From contig JAPPPZ010000075.1 in NCBI GenBank assembly GCA_028817275.1, forward strand, positions 1 to 34,728: DNA of 34,728 nt. The letters run 5' to 3'. The notes beneath the pieces were generated by a model. That model was not told the DNA's origin. It searched no databases and was given only the letters and a program-made list of their open reading frames with translations. The stretch comes from Gammaproteobacteria bacterium (lineage in GTDB: Bacteria; Pseudomonadota; Gammaproteobacteria; Arenicellales; Spongiicolonaceae). Of the stretch, positions 1 through 7,949 are shown piece by piece. Position numbers and translations under genes: made by a program. The number at the start of each line of letters is the position of its first letter. The stretch's first letter is position 1.

Positions 1-114
1 TCCTCGGTGCTGATTGCGCTGATTTTGTTTTTGCCGAACGGTCTGTTGAGTCTGCACTTGCCGCGTTTTGCAACCTGGCTGCGCCTGGTCCGGCCGGTGC
101 GCGGAGAACGGTGA
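1..114 (+). CDS. livM: LivM-type branched-chain amino acid ABC permease, C-terminal fragment
   Basis: Only the last 37 codons are present, entering from the left edge and ending at TGA 112-114. They encode a hydrophobic segment (SSVLIALILFLPNG) and a short basic tail (RPVRGER), as expected for the cytoplasmic end of an inner-membrane permease. The stop overlaps the livG ATG (TGATG), which is typical of translational coupling in liv operons. The assignment to LivM rather than LivH rests mainly on position immediately before livG and on the 'LFLPNGL' ending common in LivM; too little sequence remains for certainty. Confidence 0.7.
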   Translation, partial: SSVLIALILFLPNGLLSLHLPRFATWLRLVRPVRGER

Positions 115-890
115 TGGCGTTGCTTGATGTCAACGGCCTCAGCAAACGTTTCGGCGGTTTGGCGGCGGTGAATGACGTCACCTTCAGCGCCGCCGGCGGT
201 GAAATCCTCAGCATCATCGGCCCCAACGGCGCCGGCAAGAGCACGTTGTTTAAGCTCATCTCCTCTTTTCTGCGCCCCAGCGCCGGGCGGATTGTTTTTG
301 ACGGCCGCGACATCACCGCGCAGGCGCCGCACACCGTCGCCCGGCTCGGCGTTGTCCGCACTTTTCAGGAGACCACTATTTTCAAGGAGATGACCGCGCT
401 GGACAATGTGGTGGTCGCCCATCACCTGCGCAGCCGCGCCTCGCTCGGCGGTTTTTACTTCGCCACCCGCCACGCGCGCCGCGATGAAGCGGAGTTCCGC
501 AAAAGCGCACGCGAAATTCTCGGCTACCTCGGACTCGGTGAAGTCGCCGGCCAGCGCGCCCGCAGTTTGCCCCACGGCCACCTGCGCGCGCTCGGCATCG
601 CCATCGCCATGGCCACCGCGCCGAAGATTCTGCTGCTGGACGAGCCGTTCGCCGGCATGAATCCGGAGGAGACCAACGCCTGCGTGGAGATGGTGCTCGG
701 CATCCGCAAGCGCGGGGTGACGGTGCTGCTGGTGGAGCACGACATGCGCGCGGTGATGCGCATCAGCGACCGCATCGTGGTGCTCAACTTCGGCCGCAAG
801 ATCGCCGAGGGCAAACCGGCGGAGGTGCGCGAAAACCCGGCGGTGATTGAAGCCTACCTTGGCCGCCCCGACGACGAACTCGGCGCATAA
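114..890 (+). CDS. livG: LivG-type ABC transporter ATP-binding protein
   Basis: Cytoplasmic ATPase, 258 residues, of a branched-chain amino acid/amide importer (HAAT family). Walker A GPNGAGKST lies at residues 36-44, Walker B ILLLDEP near 172-178, and the switch histidine is in LLVEHDM. The signature is LPHGHLRALGIAIAMA instead of the classical LSGGQ; LPHGHQRALGIA-type signatures occur in a known LivG subgroup, so this is a subfamily trait rather than damage. The C-terminal tail (ENPAVIEAYLGR) is typical of LivG. I chose ATG 114, which overlaps the permease stop; GTG 111 would add one residue. livF follows after 3 bases. The substrate could be leucine-type amino acids, amides or urea; no binding protein is visible in the window. 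Confidence 0.93.
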   Translation: MALLDVNGLSKRFGGLAAVNDVTFSAAGGEILSIIGPNGAGKSTLFKLISSFLRPSAGRIVFDGRDITAQAPHTVARLGVVRTFQETTIFKEMTALDNVVVAHHLRSRASLGGFYFATRHARRDEAEFRKSAREILGYLGLGEVAGQRARSLPHGHLRALGIAIAMATAPKILLLDEPFAGMNPEETNACVEMVLGIRKRGVTVLLVEHDMRAVMRISDRIVVLNFGRKIAEGKPAEVRENPAVIEAYLGRPDDELGA

Positions 891-893
891 AAC

Positions 894-1616
894 ATGAGCG
901 CAGCCTATTTTTCCGCCGACAAGATCAGCGTCTATTACGACCGTGTGCGCGCCATTGAAGATGTCTCGCTGCACCTGGACGAAGGCGAAATCATCGCCCT
1001 CATCGGCGCCAACGGCGCCGGCAAAACCACCACCCTGCGCGCCATCACCGGCCTGGCCAAACTCAGCGCCGGCGAAATCAACTTTGACGGCCGGCGTCTC
1101 GACACCCTGGGCGCCGATGCGGTGGTCGCGAGGGGCCTGTCCATGGTGCCGGAAGGGCGGCGCGTGTTCCCCTACATGAGCGTGCGCGACAACCTGCTGA
1201 TGGGCGCCTTCCGCCACAACGAAAAGCGCGCCGCCGCGGCCGGCGACCTGGCGCGCGTCTTCAATCTGTTCCCGCGCCTTGAAGAACGTCTCGGCCAGCA
1301 GGCCGGTACGCTCAGCGGCGGCGAGCAGCAGATGGTGGCCATCGCCCGCGCGCTGATGTCGCGCCCCAGGCTGCTGCTGCTGGATGAGCCGTCGCTGGGC
1401 CTGGCGCCGATGCTGGTGCAGGAGATTGCCCGCACGGTGGTGCGCATCAACAAAGAGGACGGCATCAGCGTTATTTTAGTGGAGCAGAACTCACGCATGG
1501 CCCTGGCCGTCTCGGCGCGCGCATATGCGCTGGAAACCGGCCGCGTCGCGCTGTCCGGCCGCTCGGATGACCTGGCGAGGGATGAGCGAATCGTGAAGTT
1601 GTATTTGGGCGGGTAA
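894..1616 (+). CDS. livF: LivF-type ABC transporter ATP-binding protein
   Basis: Second cytoplasmic ATPase of the importer, 240 residues, the usual LivF length. Walker [10 protein letters not shown] is at residues 38-46, the signature [15 protein letters not shown] is canonical, Walker B is [11 protein letters not shown], and the switch region reads VILVEQN, with glutamine where LivG has histidine, as is normal for LivF. It lacks the extra C-terminal helix of LivG and ends KLYLGG, also typical. It pairs with LivG to form the nucleotide-binding heterodimer. The operon ends here: the next gene is convergent with only 9 bases between stop codons. Confidence 0.94.
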   Translation: MSAAYFSADKISVYYDRVRAIEDVSLHLDEGEIIALIGANGAGKTTTLRAITGLAKLSAGEINFDGRRLDTLGADAVVARGLSMVPEGRRVFPYMSVRDNLLMGAFRHNEKRAAAAGDLARVFNLFPRLEERLGQQAGTLSGGEQQMVAIARALMSRPRLLLLDEPSLGLAPMLVQEIARTVVRINKEDGISVILVEQNSRMALAVSARAYALETGRVALSGRSDDLARDERIVKLYLGG

Positions 1617-1625
1617 GGGCGCGGC

Positions 1626-3230
1626 TCAGCGGTTGTCCTCGGCGACCATCTCCGCCGCTTTCTCGGCGATCATAATCACCGGCGCGTTGGTGTTGCCGGA
1701 GGGAATGGCCGGCATGATGGATGCATCGGCGACGCGCAGGCCGGCGATGCCGTGCACCCGCAGGCGGGCGTCGACCACGGCTTGCCGGTCGCCGGCCGGG
1801 CCCATCATGCAGGTGCCCACCGGATGGTAGATGGTGGTGCCGGTTTCCCTGGCGTGCTGCAGCAATTCGGAGTCGCTTTGCAGTTGCGCGCCGGGGAGCA
1901 GTTCCTCGGTGGCGTAGTCGCGGATGGCGCGCGCCTGCATGATGCGGCGCGACACTCTCATGCCGGCCACGGCGATGCGCTGGTCCTCGGCGTCGCCCAG
2001 GTAGTTGGGGAAAATTGCCGGATGGGTTGCCGCGTCGGCGGATTTAATTTTGATGCGGCCGCGGCTGCGCGGGCGCAACTGGCACACCGAGGAGGTGAAC
2101 GCGGCAAATTTGTGCAAACCCTCACCCGGGCTGTCGGAACTCAGCGGTTGAAAATGAAACTGAATGTCCGGCCGCGTGAGATTTTCCTCGCTGCGCGCAA
2201 AAACGCACACCTGGCTCGCGCCCATGGTCATGGGGCCGCTGCGCAGCAGGAGATACTGCAGCCCGATGCGGATTTTTTTGAGCGGGTTGCGCACTTCGTT
2301 GTTGAGGGTGGGCCGTGAACTTTTGTAGACCGCGCGGATTTGCAGGTGGTCCTGCAGGTTGCCGCCAACGCCGGGCAGGTCGCGCGCCACCGCGATGTTT
2401 AAACTTTGCAGGTGCGCGCCATCGCCGATGCCGGACAGTTGCAGCAGTTGCGGCGAGTTGACGGCGCCGGCGGCGAGAATAATCTCGCGCCGGCATGCGG
2501 CGCGGCGCAAACCCTCACCCCTGGCGCTGAACTCCACCGCCGCCGCCCGGCCGTTGGTGATGGTGACGCGGTGCGCAAGGGCCCGGGTGCACACGGTTAA
2601 ATTGCCGCGCTTCAGCGCCGGGCGCAGGTAGCCGCGCGCGGTGCTCCAGCGCAGGCCGCGGTGGGCGGTGAGTTGAAAGTAGCCGGCGCCCTCCTGCACC
2701 GCGCCGTTGAAGTCGTCGTTGGGCGCGATGCCGGCCTCACTGGCGGCGCGGATGTAGGCATCGCAAATCTCGCGCTGGATGCGCATGTCGGAAACCTTGA
2801 GCGGGCCGCCGCGGCCGTGGAACTCGTCGGCGCCGCGCTGCTGGTCTTCGGCGCGCTTGAACAGCGGCAGCACTTCGCGGTAACTCCAGCCGGGGTTGCC
2901 GGCCGCGGCCCAGGCGTCGTAGTCGGCGCGGTGGCCGCGGATGTACAGCAGGCCGTTGATGGAACTGGAGCCGCCGAGCACCTTGCCGCGCGGCCACTTC
3001 ATGCGCCGGCCGTTGATGCCGGGGTCGGGCTCGGTCACGTGGCACCAGTCGGTGGCCGGATTGTGCATGGTTTTGAAGTAGCCCACCGGAATGTGGATCC
3101 ACGGGTTGCGGTCGCGGCCGCCGGCCTCCAGCAACAGCACACTGCAACCGCCGCCGGCGCTCAGGCGGTTGGCCAGTACACAGCCGGCGCTGCCGGCGCC
3201 GACAATGATGTAGTCAAAAGCCTCACCCAC
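1626..3230 (-). CDS. GMC-family FAD-dependent oxidoreductase (choline dehydrogenase-like)
   Basis: Flavoprotein of 534 residues that should oxidise an alcohol to an aldehyde or acid. The ADP-binding fold is at the N terminus ([19 protein letters not shown], then LLLEAGG), followed by the GMC signature region ([20 protein letters not shown]). Near the C terminus, [10 protein letters not shown] and SGNTNAP carry the conserved catalytic His and Asn. The length and motifs fit the BetA-like branch, but substrate cannot be inferred: betB, betI and choline transporters are absent. It is the last gene of a TRAP operon and overlaps dctM by 8 bases, so the imported compound is plausibly its substrate. 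Two copies of the GGGTGAGGGTTTG word lie in this gene. Confidence 0.9.
   Translation of the reverse strand: MGEAFDYIIVGAGSAGCVLANRLSAGGGCSVLLLEAGGRDRNPWIHIPVGYFKTMHNPATDWCHVTEPDPGINGRRMKWPRGKVLGGSSSINGLLYIRGHRADYDAWAAAGNPGWSYREVLPLFKRAEDQQRGADEFHGRGGPLKVSDMRIQREICDAYIRAASEAGIAPNDDFNGAVQEGAGYFQLTAHRGLRWSTARGYLRPALKRGNLTVCTRALAHRVTITNGRAAAVEFSARGEGLRRAACRREIILAAGAVNSPQLLQLSGIGDGAHLQSLNIAVARDLPGVGGNLQDHLQIRAVYKSSRPTLNNEVRNPLKKIRIGLQYLLLRSGPMTMGASQVCVFARSEENLTRPDIQFHFQPLSSDSPGEGLHKFAAFTSSVCQLRPRSRGRIKIKSADAATHPAIFPNYLGDAEDQRIAVAGMRVSRRIMQARAIRDYATEELLPGAQLQSDSELLQHARETGTTIYHPVGTCMMGPAGDRQAVVDARLRVHGIAGLRVADASIMPAIPSGNTNAPVIMIAEKAAEMVAEDNR
2115..2127 (-). repeat. GGGTGAGGGTTTG word, copy 1
   Basis: Exact 13-base word on the minus strand inside the GMC oxidoreductase, encoding the GEGL of SPGEGLHKF with codons GGT-GAG-GGT-TTG. 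One of five exact copies in the window, all in sense orientation within genes. Confidence 0.8.
2508..2520 (-). repeat. GGGTGAGGGTTTG word, copy 2
   Basis: Exact copy on the minus strand, 393 bases from copy 1 and in the same gene, encoding the GEGL of ARGEGLRRA with the same four codons. The flanking bases differ from copy 1, so this is not part of a longer duplication. Confidence 0.8.
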
Positions 3231-4542
3231 CGTAAATCAATCCCGGCAGCCACAGCGCGATTTGCGGGAAGACGATGATGAGAATCAAGCCCAGCAGTTG
3301 GATGAGCATGAACTGCATCATGCCGTGGTAGATGTCCTTCAGGTCCCACTGCGGCACCACGCCCTTGAGGAAGTAGGCCGATAAGGCCACCGGCGGCGAC
3401 AGCCATGCGGTCTGCAGGTTCACCGCCACCAAAATGGCGAACCAGGTGAGGTTGAAGCCGAGTTGCTCCACCAGCGGCAGCAGGATGGGCACGATAATCA
3501 GCACGATGGGCACCCACTCCAGCGGCCAGCCGAGCAGAAAAATCAGCGCCATGATAATCAGCAGAATGAGCACCGGCGACCACTCCAGCCCGAGCAGCAG
3601 TTCGGTGAGCATGGTCGGCGTGCCCAGGCGCGAAAACACGGCGCCGAAGAAGTTGGAGGCGGCGACCAAAAAAAGCACCAGCGCCGAGATTTCCAACGTG
3701 CGAATCAGCGCCGTTCTGAGTTTGGCCCACGACAGGCGGCGGTAGGCCAGGGTCAGCAGCAGCGCGCCGAAAGCGCCGCAACCGGCGCCCTCGGTGGGGG
3801 TGGCGAGGCCGAACAGGATGCTGCCCAGGGCCGAGAACACCAGCAGCGCCGGCGGCACCAGGCCGAGCATGAACTCGCGCCACACCTCGGCCATGCCCTG
3901 CGGCTGTTCACTCTCCGCCAGCACCGGGCCCAGTGCCGGGTTCATCCAGCAGCGCACCATGGAATAGGCGGCGTAGAGGAAGGCGAGCATGATGCCGGGC
4001 ACGATGGCGGCGGCGAACAGGTCGGTGACCGGCACCTCCATCACCGGCCCCATGACCACCAGCATGATGGACGGCGGGATGAGAATGCCGAGGGTGCCGC
4101 CGGCGGTGATGGTGCCGGCGGCCATGCGCACGTCGTAGTTTGAGCGGTTCATGGTTTTGGCCGCCATGATGCCGAGGATGGTGACCGAGGCGCCCACAAT
4201 GCCGGTGGCGGCGGCGAAGATGGTGGACACGAACAGCACCGCCAGATACAGCGCGCCGCGCGTGCGCGACAGCATCAGTTGCACCGCCGAGAACAGCCGC
4301 TCCATCAGCCCGGCCTGCTCCATCATGATTCCCATGAAAATGAACAGCGGCACCGCGGCCAGGGTCTGCTCCAGCATCACCGAGTTGAACTGGAAGGTCA
4401 TCAGGTAGAACACCACATCACCGAAACCGATGTAGCCGAAAACCACGCCGAGAAAAATCAGCGTGAACGAGATGGGGAAGCCGACGAAAATCGCCAGCAG
4501 CATGCAGCCGATTAAAACCAGGCCGAGGATTTCCGGGGTCAT
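3223..4542 (-). CDS. dctM: TRAP transporter large permease (DctM family)
   Basis: Inner-membrane protein of 439 residues, a normal DctM length, with about a dozen hydrophobic segments. The family's transport motifs are present: the first-half region GIVGASVTILGIMAAKTM, the LGILIPPSIMLVV segment and the VNLQTAWLSPPVALSAYFLKG segment. DctM carries substrate and sodium across the inner membrane, taking substrate from the periplasmic DctP protein. Its ATG overlaps the dctQ stop by 4 bases (ATGA), and its own stop is overlapped by the downstream GMC dehydrogenase, so the genes are co-transcribed and probably translationally coupled. Confidence 0.95.
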   Translation of the reverse strand: MTPEILGLVLIGCMLLAIFVGFPISFTLIFLGVVFGYIGFGDVVFYLMTFQFNSVMLEQTLAAVPLFIFMGIMMEQAGLMERLFSAVQLMLSRTRGALYLAVLFVSTIFAAATGIVGASVTILGIMAAKTMNRSNYDVRMAAGTITAGGTLGILIPPSIMLVVMGPVMEVPVTDLFAAAIVPGIMLAFLYAAYSMVRCWMNPALGPVLAESEQPQGMAEVWREFMLGLVPPALLVFSALGSILFGLATPTEGAGCGAFGALLLTLAYRRLSWAKLRTALIRTLEISALVLFLVAASNFFGAVFSRLGTPTMLTELLLGLEWSPVLILLIIMALIFLLGWPLEWVPIVLIIVPILLPLVEQLGFNLTWFAILVAVNLQTAWLSPPVALSAYFLKGVVPQWDLKDIYHGMMQFMLIQLLGLILIIVFPQIALWLPGLIYGG

Positions 4543-5174
4543 GACTGCTGCTCGCCGGCGGCCTGGTGCGGCCAGCGGTTATGGGCGGCGGCGTAGAAGC
4601 ATTTGAGCAACTCCGACACGCCCTGGATGAGCAGCAGCACGATGCCGGCCGGCAGCGCGGTCTTCACCGGCGCCACATATGGCATCCACGCGGTGTCCAT
4701 GCCGCGCTCGCCGCGCAGCCACGAGGCCCAGGAAAAGTCCACCGCGGCAAACAGAAAAAACAGCAGGCCGGGAAAATAAAACAAAATGTACAGCGCGCCA
4801 TCCACCGCGCCCTGCACCCGCGGAGCGAAGTTGCGGTAGAGAAAATCGGCGCGGATATGCACGCCGCGCGACAGCGCATAGCCGGCGCCTAACATGAACA
4901 GCGCGCCGTACATCATGCGGCTCATGTCGTAGGCCCAGATGGTGGGCGCGACAAAAACATAGCGCAGAAAAATTTCCACCACCATGGCGCCGAACAGGGG
5001 AATGGTGAGCCAGCACACCACCTGCCCCACCAGCCGGCTGAAGCGGTCGATGCGGGTAATGACGGCGCCCATCCACCCCGGCATGTCGTCCGGCATGGCG
5101 GTGATGTCGTGGGCCTCGGCGATGAGTTCGTCGGTGATTTCGGGGGCGTCGTCAGGCTTGCGGTCGTCGGGCAT
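4539..5174 (-). CDS. dctQ: TRAP transporter small permease (DctQ family)
   Basis: Inner-membrane partner of DctM, 211 residues with four predicted membrane segments starting near residue 55. The first segment region (VVCWLTIPLFGAMVVEIFLRYVF) and the IWAYDMSRMMYGALFMLGAGYAL region match the DctQ family, including its conserved aromatic/acidic residues. The soluble N-terminal extension of about 45 acidic residues (MPDDRKPDDAPEITDELIAE...) is longer than in minimal DctQ proteins but common in the larger ones. It lies between dctP, 140 bases upstream, and dctM, which overlaps it by 4 bases. Confidence 0.92.
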   Translation of the reverse strand: MPDDRKPDDAPEITDELIAEAHDITAMPDDMPGWMGAVITRIDRFSRLVGQVVCWLTIPLFGAMVVEIFLRYVFVAPTIWAYDMSRMMYGALFMLGAGYALSRGVHIRADFLYRNFAPRVQGAVDGALYILFYFPGLLFFLFAAVDFSWASWLRGERGMDTAWMPYVAPVKTALPAGIVLLLIQGVSELLKCFYAAAHNRWPHQAAGEQQS

Positions 5175-5234
5175 GGCGGAATCCTTGTGCTTGGGGAAAG
5201 GGTTCGGGGGCGGGCGCTGGTTGCACCGTCAACA

Positions 5235-5250
5235 GCGGCGGTTGCGCCGC
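5235..5250 (-). other. Hairpin in the dctP-dctQ gap
   Basis: A perfect six-base stem (GCGGCG 5235-5240, loop 5241-5244, CGCCGC 5245-5250) sits in the 140-base gap between the binding-protein gene and the permease genes. There is no T run, so it is not a classical terminator. Such hairpins often protect the abundant binding-protein message from decay while lowering permease output. That role here is inference. Confidence 0.45.
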
Positions 5251-5314
5251 CGCCGGCACCGCCGGCACTGTCAACAACAGCGCCAACGGCACCGGAAGCG
5301 GCGGCCGCGCCGGT

Positions 5315-6424
5315 TTACTTCTTCAACTGGTCGGCGTAGGCCTTGCCCAGGTTGGCGTTGGTGGCCTGCGCGCCGGCCCAGAACGGCACCGCAGTGTCGG
5401 CGAAAGCCTTCATGGAGTCCCAGACTTTCTTGAAGAAGGCGTTTTCGCTTTTGTATTTGTCCATGCTGTTGCCGACCGCGTTCATGTATTCCGGAAAATA
5501 GTCGGCCGGCGTGTCGTGCAGGATGACGCCGTGGTTGTCGGTGAGGTCCTTGAGCGCCTTGCCGTTTTCGTGGATGCGGTAGGCCATGGCCTGCATCAGC
5601 GAGGCGTTGGCCGCCACTTCCATGGCTTTTTTCTGGTGCGGCGTGAGTCTGTTCCAGACGTCGCCGTTGATGTAGAGGTCGGCGTTGACCACAACCTGGT
5701 GCAGGCCCTGCAGGTAGTAGTGCTTCAGCACTTTCTGGAAGCCGAACACGCTGTCCGGTTTCGGGCAGCACCACTCGGCGGCGTCAATCACGCCTTTTTC
5801 CAGCGCCGGCAGAATGTCGCCGCCGCCCATGGCCACCGAGGCCACGCCGATGTCCTTGTAGGTCTGGCCGGGAATGCCGGGCGGGGTGCGGAAGCGGTAT
5901 TGGCGGAAGTCGTCCATGGAGTTAATCGGCTCCTTGAACCAGCCCAGCGCCTCGGGGCCCACCGGCTGCAGCATCAGCCCTTTGACGTTCACCCCCATCT
6001 CGTCCCACAACTGGTCGTAGAGCTCCTTGCCGCCGCCGTACATGTACCAGGAAATCCAGGCGATGTTGTCGATGCCCAGCCCGGCGCCGGCGGTGGGCGA
6101 GCCGAACAGGGTGGCGGCGGGGTGCAGGCCGGACCAGTAATGCGTCCACGCAAAACCGCCCTCAATCAGCCCCTTGTCCACCGCCTCCAGCGTCTCCCGG
6201 ACGCCCACCACCGCCCCGGCCGGCAGAATCTCAAACGTGACGTCGCCGTTGGTGAGGGAGGTGACGTTGTCGGTGAACACCTTCAGCATGGTCACCTCGT
6301 CGGCCTTGGACGGGATGACGGACTGAATGCGGATGTTCACCTTGGCCGCCTGTGCGGCTGACGCGAAAAACAGCGCCGCGCAAATTAAAACGGCGGCGGT
6401 TTTGAGTGCGCTACAATATTTCAT
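5315..6424 (-). CDS. dctP: TRAP transporter periplasmic substrate-binding protein (DctP family, TakP-like)
   Basis: Periplasmic protein of 369 residues that captures the substrate and delivers it to DctQM. A signal peptide covers residues 1-26 (basic start, hydrophobic core, cleavage after AQA). The mature part has family features: VTFEILPAGAVVG, LEAVDKGLIEGGF, and RFRTPPG containing the arginine that usually binds a substrate carboxylate. The GVIDAAEWCCPKPD region resembles the alpha-keto-acid-binding TakP group, where Glu-Trp contact the ligand, so a small organic acid is a reasonable guess. The frame stays open far upstream, but ATG 6424 is chosen because it begins the signal peptide and follows GAGGA by 7 bases. 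First gene of the operon. Confidence 0.93.
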   Translation of the reverse strand: MKYCSALKTAAVLICAALFFASAAQAAKVNIRIQSVIPSKADEVTMLKVFTDNVTSLTNGDVTFEILPAGAVVGVRETLEAVDKGLIEGGFAWTHYWSGLHPAATLFGSPTAGAGLGIDNIAWISWYMYGGGKELYDQLWDEMGVNVKGLMLQPVGPEALGWFKEPINSMDDFRQYRFRTPPGIPGQTYKDIGVASVAMGGGDILPALEKGVIDAAEWCCPKPDSVFGFQKVLKHYYLQGLHQVVVNADLYINGDVWNRLTPHQKKAMEVAANASLMQAMAYRIHENGKALKDLTDNHGVILHDTPADYFPEYMNAVGNSMDKYKSENAFFKKVWDSMKAFADTAVPFWAGAQATNANLGKAYADQLKK

Positions 6425-6499
6425 CAGAATGTCCTCTTGGTTGTTGTTGGTGTTTGGTTTGGATTTCGGTGTGGGCGCCGCCGCCGGTGGCGGTGCGCC

Positions 6500-7288
6500 A
6501 TGGCGCATTATGGCACGGACGGCGCCGCCGTGCGCCCCCGCCGCCGCCGCCCAAAAAACCGCGTTTTCGCGCCGCATCCGGTGACGCCGCCGCGCGATGT
6601 GGCGCTGGTCCACGGCTTGCTGCTGTCCGGCTGGGTGATGGCGCCGCTGGCGCGCCACTTGCGGCGGTGCGGCTGGCGCTGCCATGTTTTTTCCTACCCG
6701 TCGCGGCGCGATTCCCTGGCGGCGCATGCCGATTCCCTGGCGGCGTTTTTGCAAAGGCGCGGCATTGCGCGCTGTCATTTTGCCGCCCACAGCATGGGCG
6801 GCCTGGTGGTGCGCGAATATCTTGCCCGTGGTGGTGGCGGTGAAAGCGCCGGCGGCGGCTGCCGCAGCGTCGCCTTGGGCACGCCTTTTGGCGGTTCCAG
6901 TCTGGCGGCGGTGATGGCGCGGAAAAAGTTCGGAAAATGGATCCTCGGCGCCGCGGCGCCAGCGTTGACAACAGCGGCCCCGCCCTGGCCGCCGCAGCAT
7001 GCCCTCGGCGTGATAACCGGCCAGGCCGCGTTCTCCTTCAGCCCCGCCGCCCGCCTGTTCGGCGCGCCCACGGCGCCCGGCGACGGCGTGGTGCTGTGCA
7101 GCGAAACCGGCACCCCCAACACCGCCGCCGCCGTCACCGTTAACTGCACCCACACCGCCATGCTGTTCCGCCGTGAAGTAATGCGCCTGGCCGAACGGTT
7201 CCTCGCCGCCGGCGTCTTTGATGGTGAAGACTATGCCGGCGGCGATGAACCGGTGATGCCCACTCCTAATAGAAATACGCCCACTTAA
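6500..7288 (+). CDS. Alpha/beta hydrolase (lipase/esterase-like)
   Basis: Predicted serine hydrolase of 262 residues from ATG 6500. The oxyanion-hole region is VALVHGLLLSGWVMAPLA, the nucleophile elbow is AHSMGGLVV, and CRSVALGTPFGGS is the strand-plus-loop common in triacylglycerol lipase/PGAP1-like enzymes. Later segments supply plausible acid (GDGVV) and histidine (CTHTAML) residues. The first 30 residues are very arginine/proline-rich and may not be translated; the frame is open upstream to 6437, so the start is uncertain. No signal peptide is obvious. It is transcribed divergently from dctP and convergently with the DUF429 gene, so context gives no substrate. Confidence 0.75.
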   Translation: MAHYGTDGAAVRPRRRRPKNRVFAPHPVTPPRDVALVHGLLLSGWVMAPLARHLRRCGWRCHVFSYPSRRDSLAAHADSLAAFLQRRGIARCHFAAHSMGGLVVREYLARGGGGESAGGGCRSVALGTPFGGSSLAAVMARKKFGKWILGAAAPALTTAAPPWPPQHALGVITGQAAFSFSPAARLFGAPTAPGDGVVLCSETGTPNTAAAVTVNCTHTAMLFRREVMRLAERFLAAGVFDGEDYAGGDEPVMPTPNRNTPT

Positions 7289-7314
7289 ACCCGGAGCCGC
7301 CGGTGCGATTTCAG

Positions 7315-7920
7315 TCATGGTTTTCCGCAGGGCCACCAATACCACGGCTCTTTCAGAAAATCATGAATCGCTGTTTTGTTTTCGCAATCGTACAGGTTGC
7401 GTCCGTTGTTGGATGCGAATTGCGCCGCCGCCCATGCGGAAATTATGGCATCTCTTTCGTGCTCCGTTTTACCGTCCCCCGCCAGTTGTTTCGCTCCCGG
7501 ACATACCACCAGCAACGCTTTTGGATGAGTTTCAGTAATGCGGCATGCGGGATATTTCTTTTCAATCATCGCGGCAATCATAATGCCTTGAGCCAGGCAC
7601 GCGCCCCGAAGCGAATTTACCGCCTGCACGGTTCCCGCGGAGCCTTTGCTTTTTGGATTGATTTGCTTCCGAACGTATTTGTCAGATGCTCTGCTCTGGC
7701 CCGTGTATGGCCAATAAAGCGGCGCATCGATTCCGGCGGCAATTAATTCCCCGCTTTGTTCGGCGACAGATTTTTTGACTTTGCAAAATGCATCCATGGC
7801 GTGATTGGCAATGCCTGCCTCGATGAGACTCAGATTCGGCGGACTTGTTTGGGCAATGCACCAGCCAAATTTGCCTTGCCCACCAGGGTCAAAGCCGGCG
7901 ACTAACTCTAAACATTTCAT
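7315..7920 (-). CDS. DUF429-like protein, predicted RNase H-fold nuclease
   Basis: 201 residues. I recognise a DUF429-type layout by motif: VAGFDPGG at the N terminus, GIDAPLYWP near residue 64, RITETHPKALL in the middle and EHERDAIISAWAAA near the C terminus. These supply the spaced acidic residues of an RNase H-like active site. Function in this family is poorly known; nuclease activity is predicted only from the fold. The DNA is visibly less GC-rich than all neighbours, with many AT-ending codons, suggesting recent acquisition. The start at 7920 follows GAGGA by 7 bases. It lies downstream of the amidase in the same direction (29-base gap) but the change in composition argues against an old operon. 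Confidence 0.7.
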   Translation of the reverse strand: MKCLELVAGFDPGGQGKFGWCIAQTSPPNLSLIEAGIANHAMDAFCKVKKSVAEQSGELIAAGIDAPLYWPYTGQSRASDKYVRKQINPKSKGSAGTVQAVNSLRGACLAQGIMIAAMIEKKYPACRITETHPKALLVVCPGAKQLAGDGKTEHERDAIISAWAAAQFASNNGRNLYDCENKTAIHDFLKEPWYWWPCGKP

Positions 7921-7949
7921 CAGGATGTCCTCTGTGGCGGGTTTTTTGT

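Noticed and set aside
114-890. LivG as a defective ATPase because of its non-LSGGQ signature
   Set aside because: LPHGH-type signatures are known in a LivG subgroup and all other ATPase motifs are intact.
6425-7345. N-terminal extension of DctP up to 7345
   Set aside because: The frame is open but runs antisense through the alpha/beta hydrolase; the signal peptide begins at 6424 with a good ribosome site.
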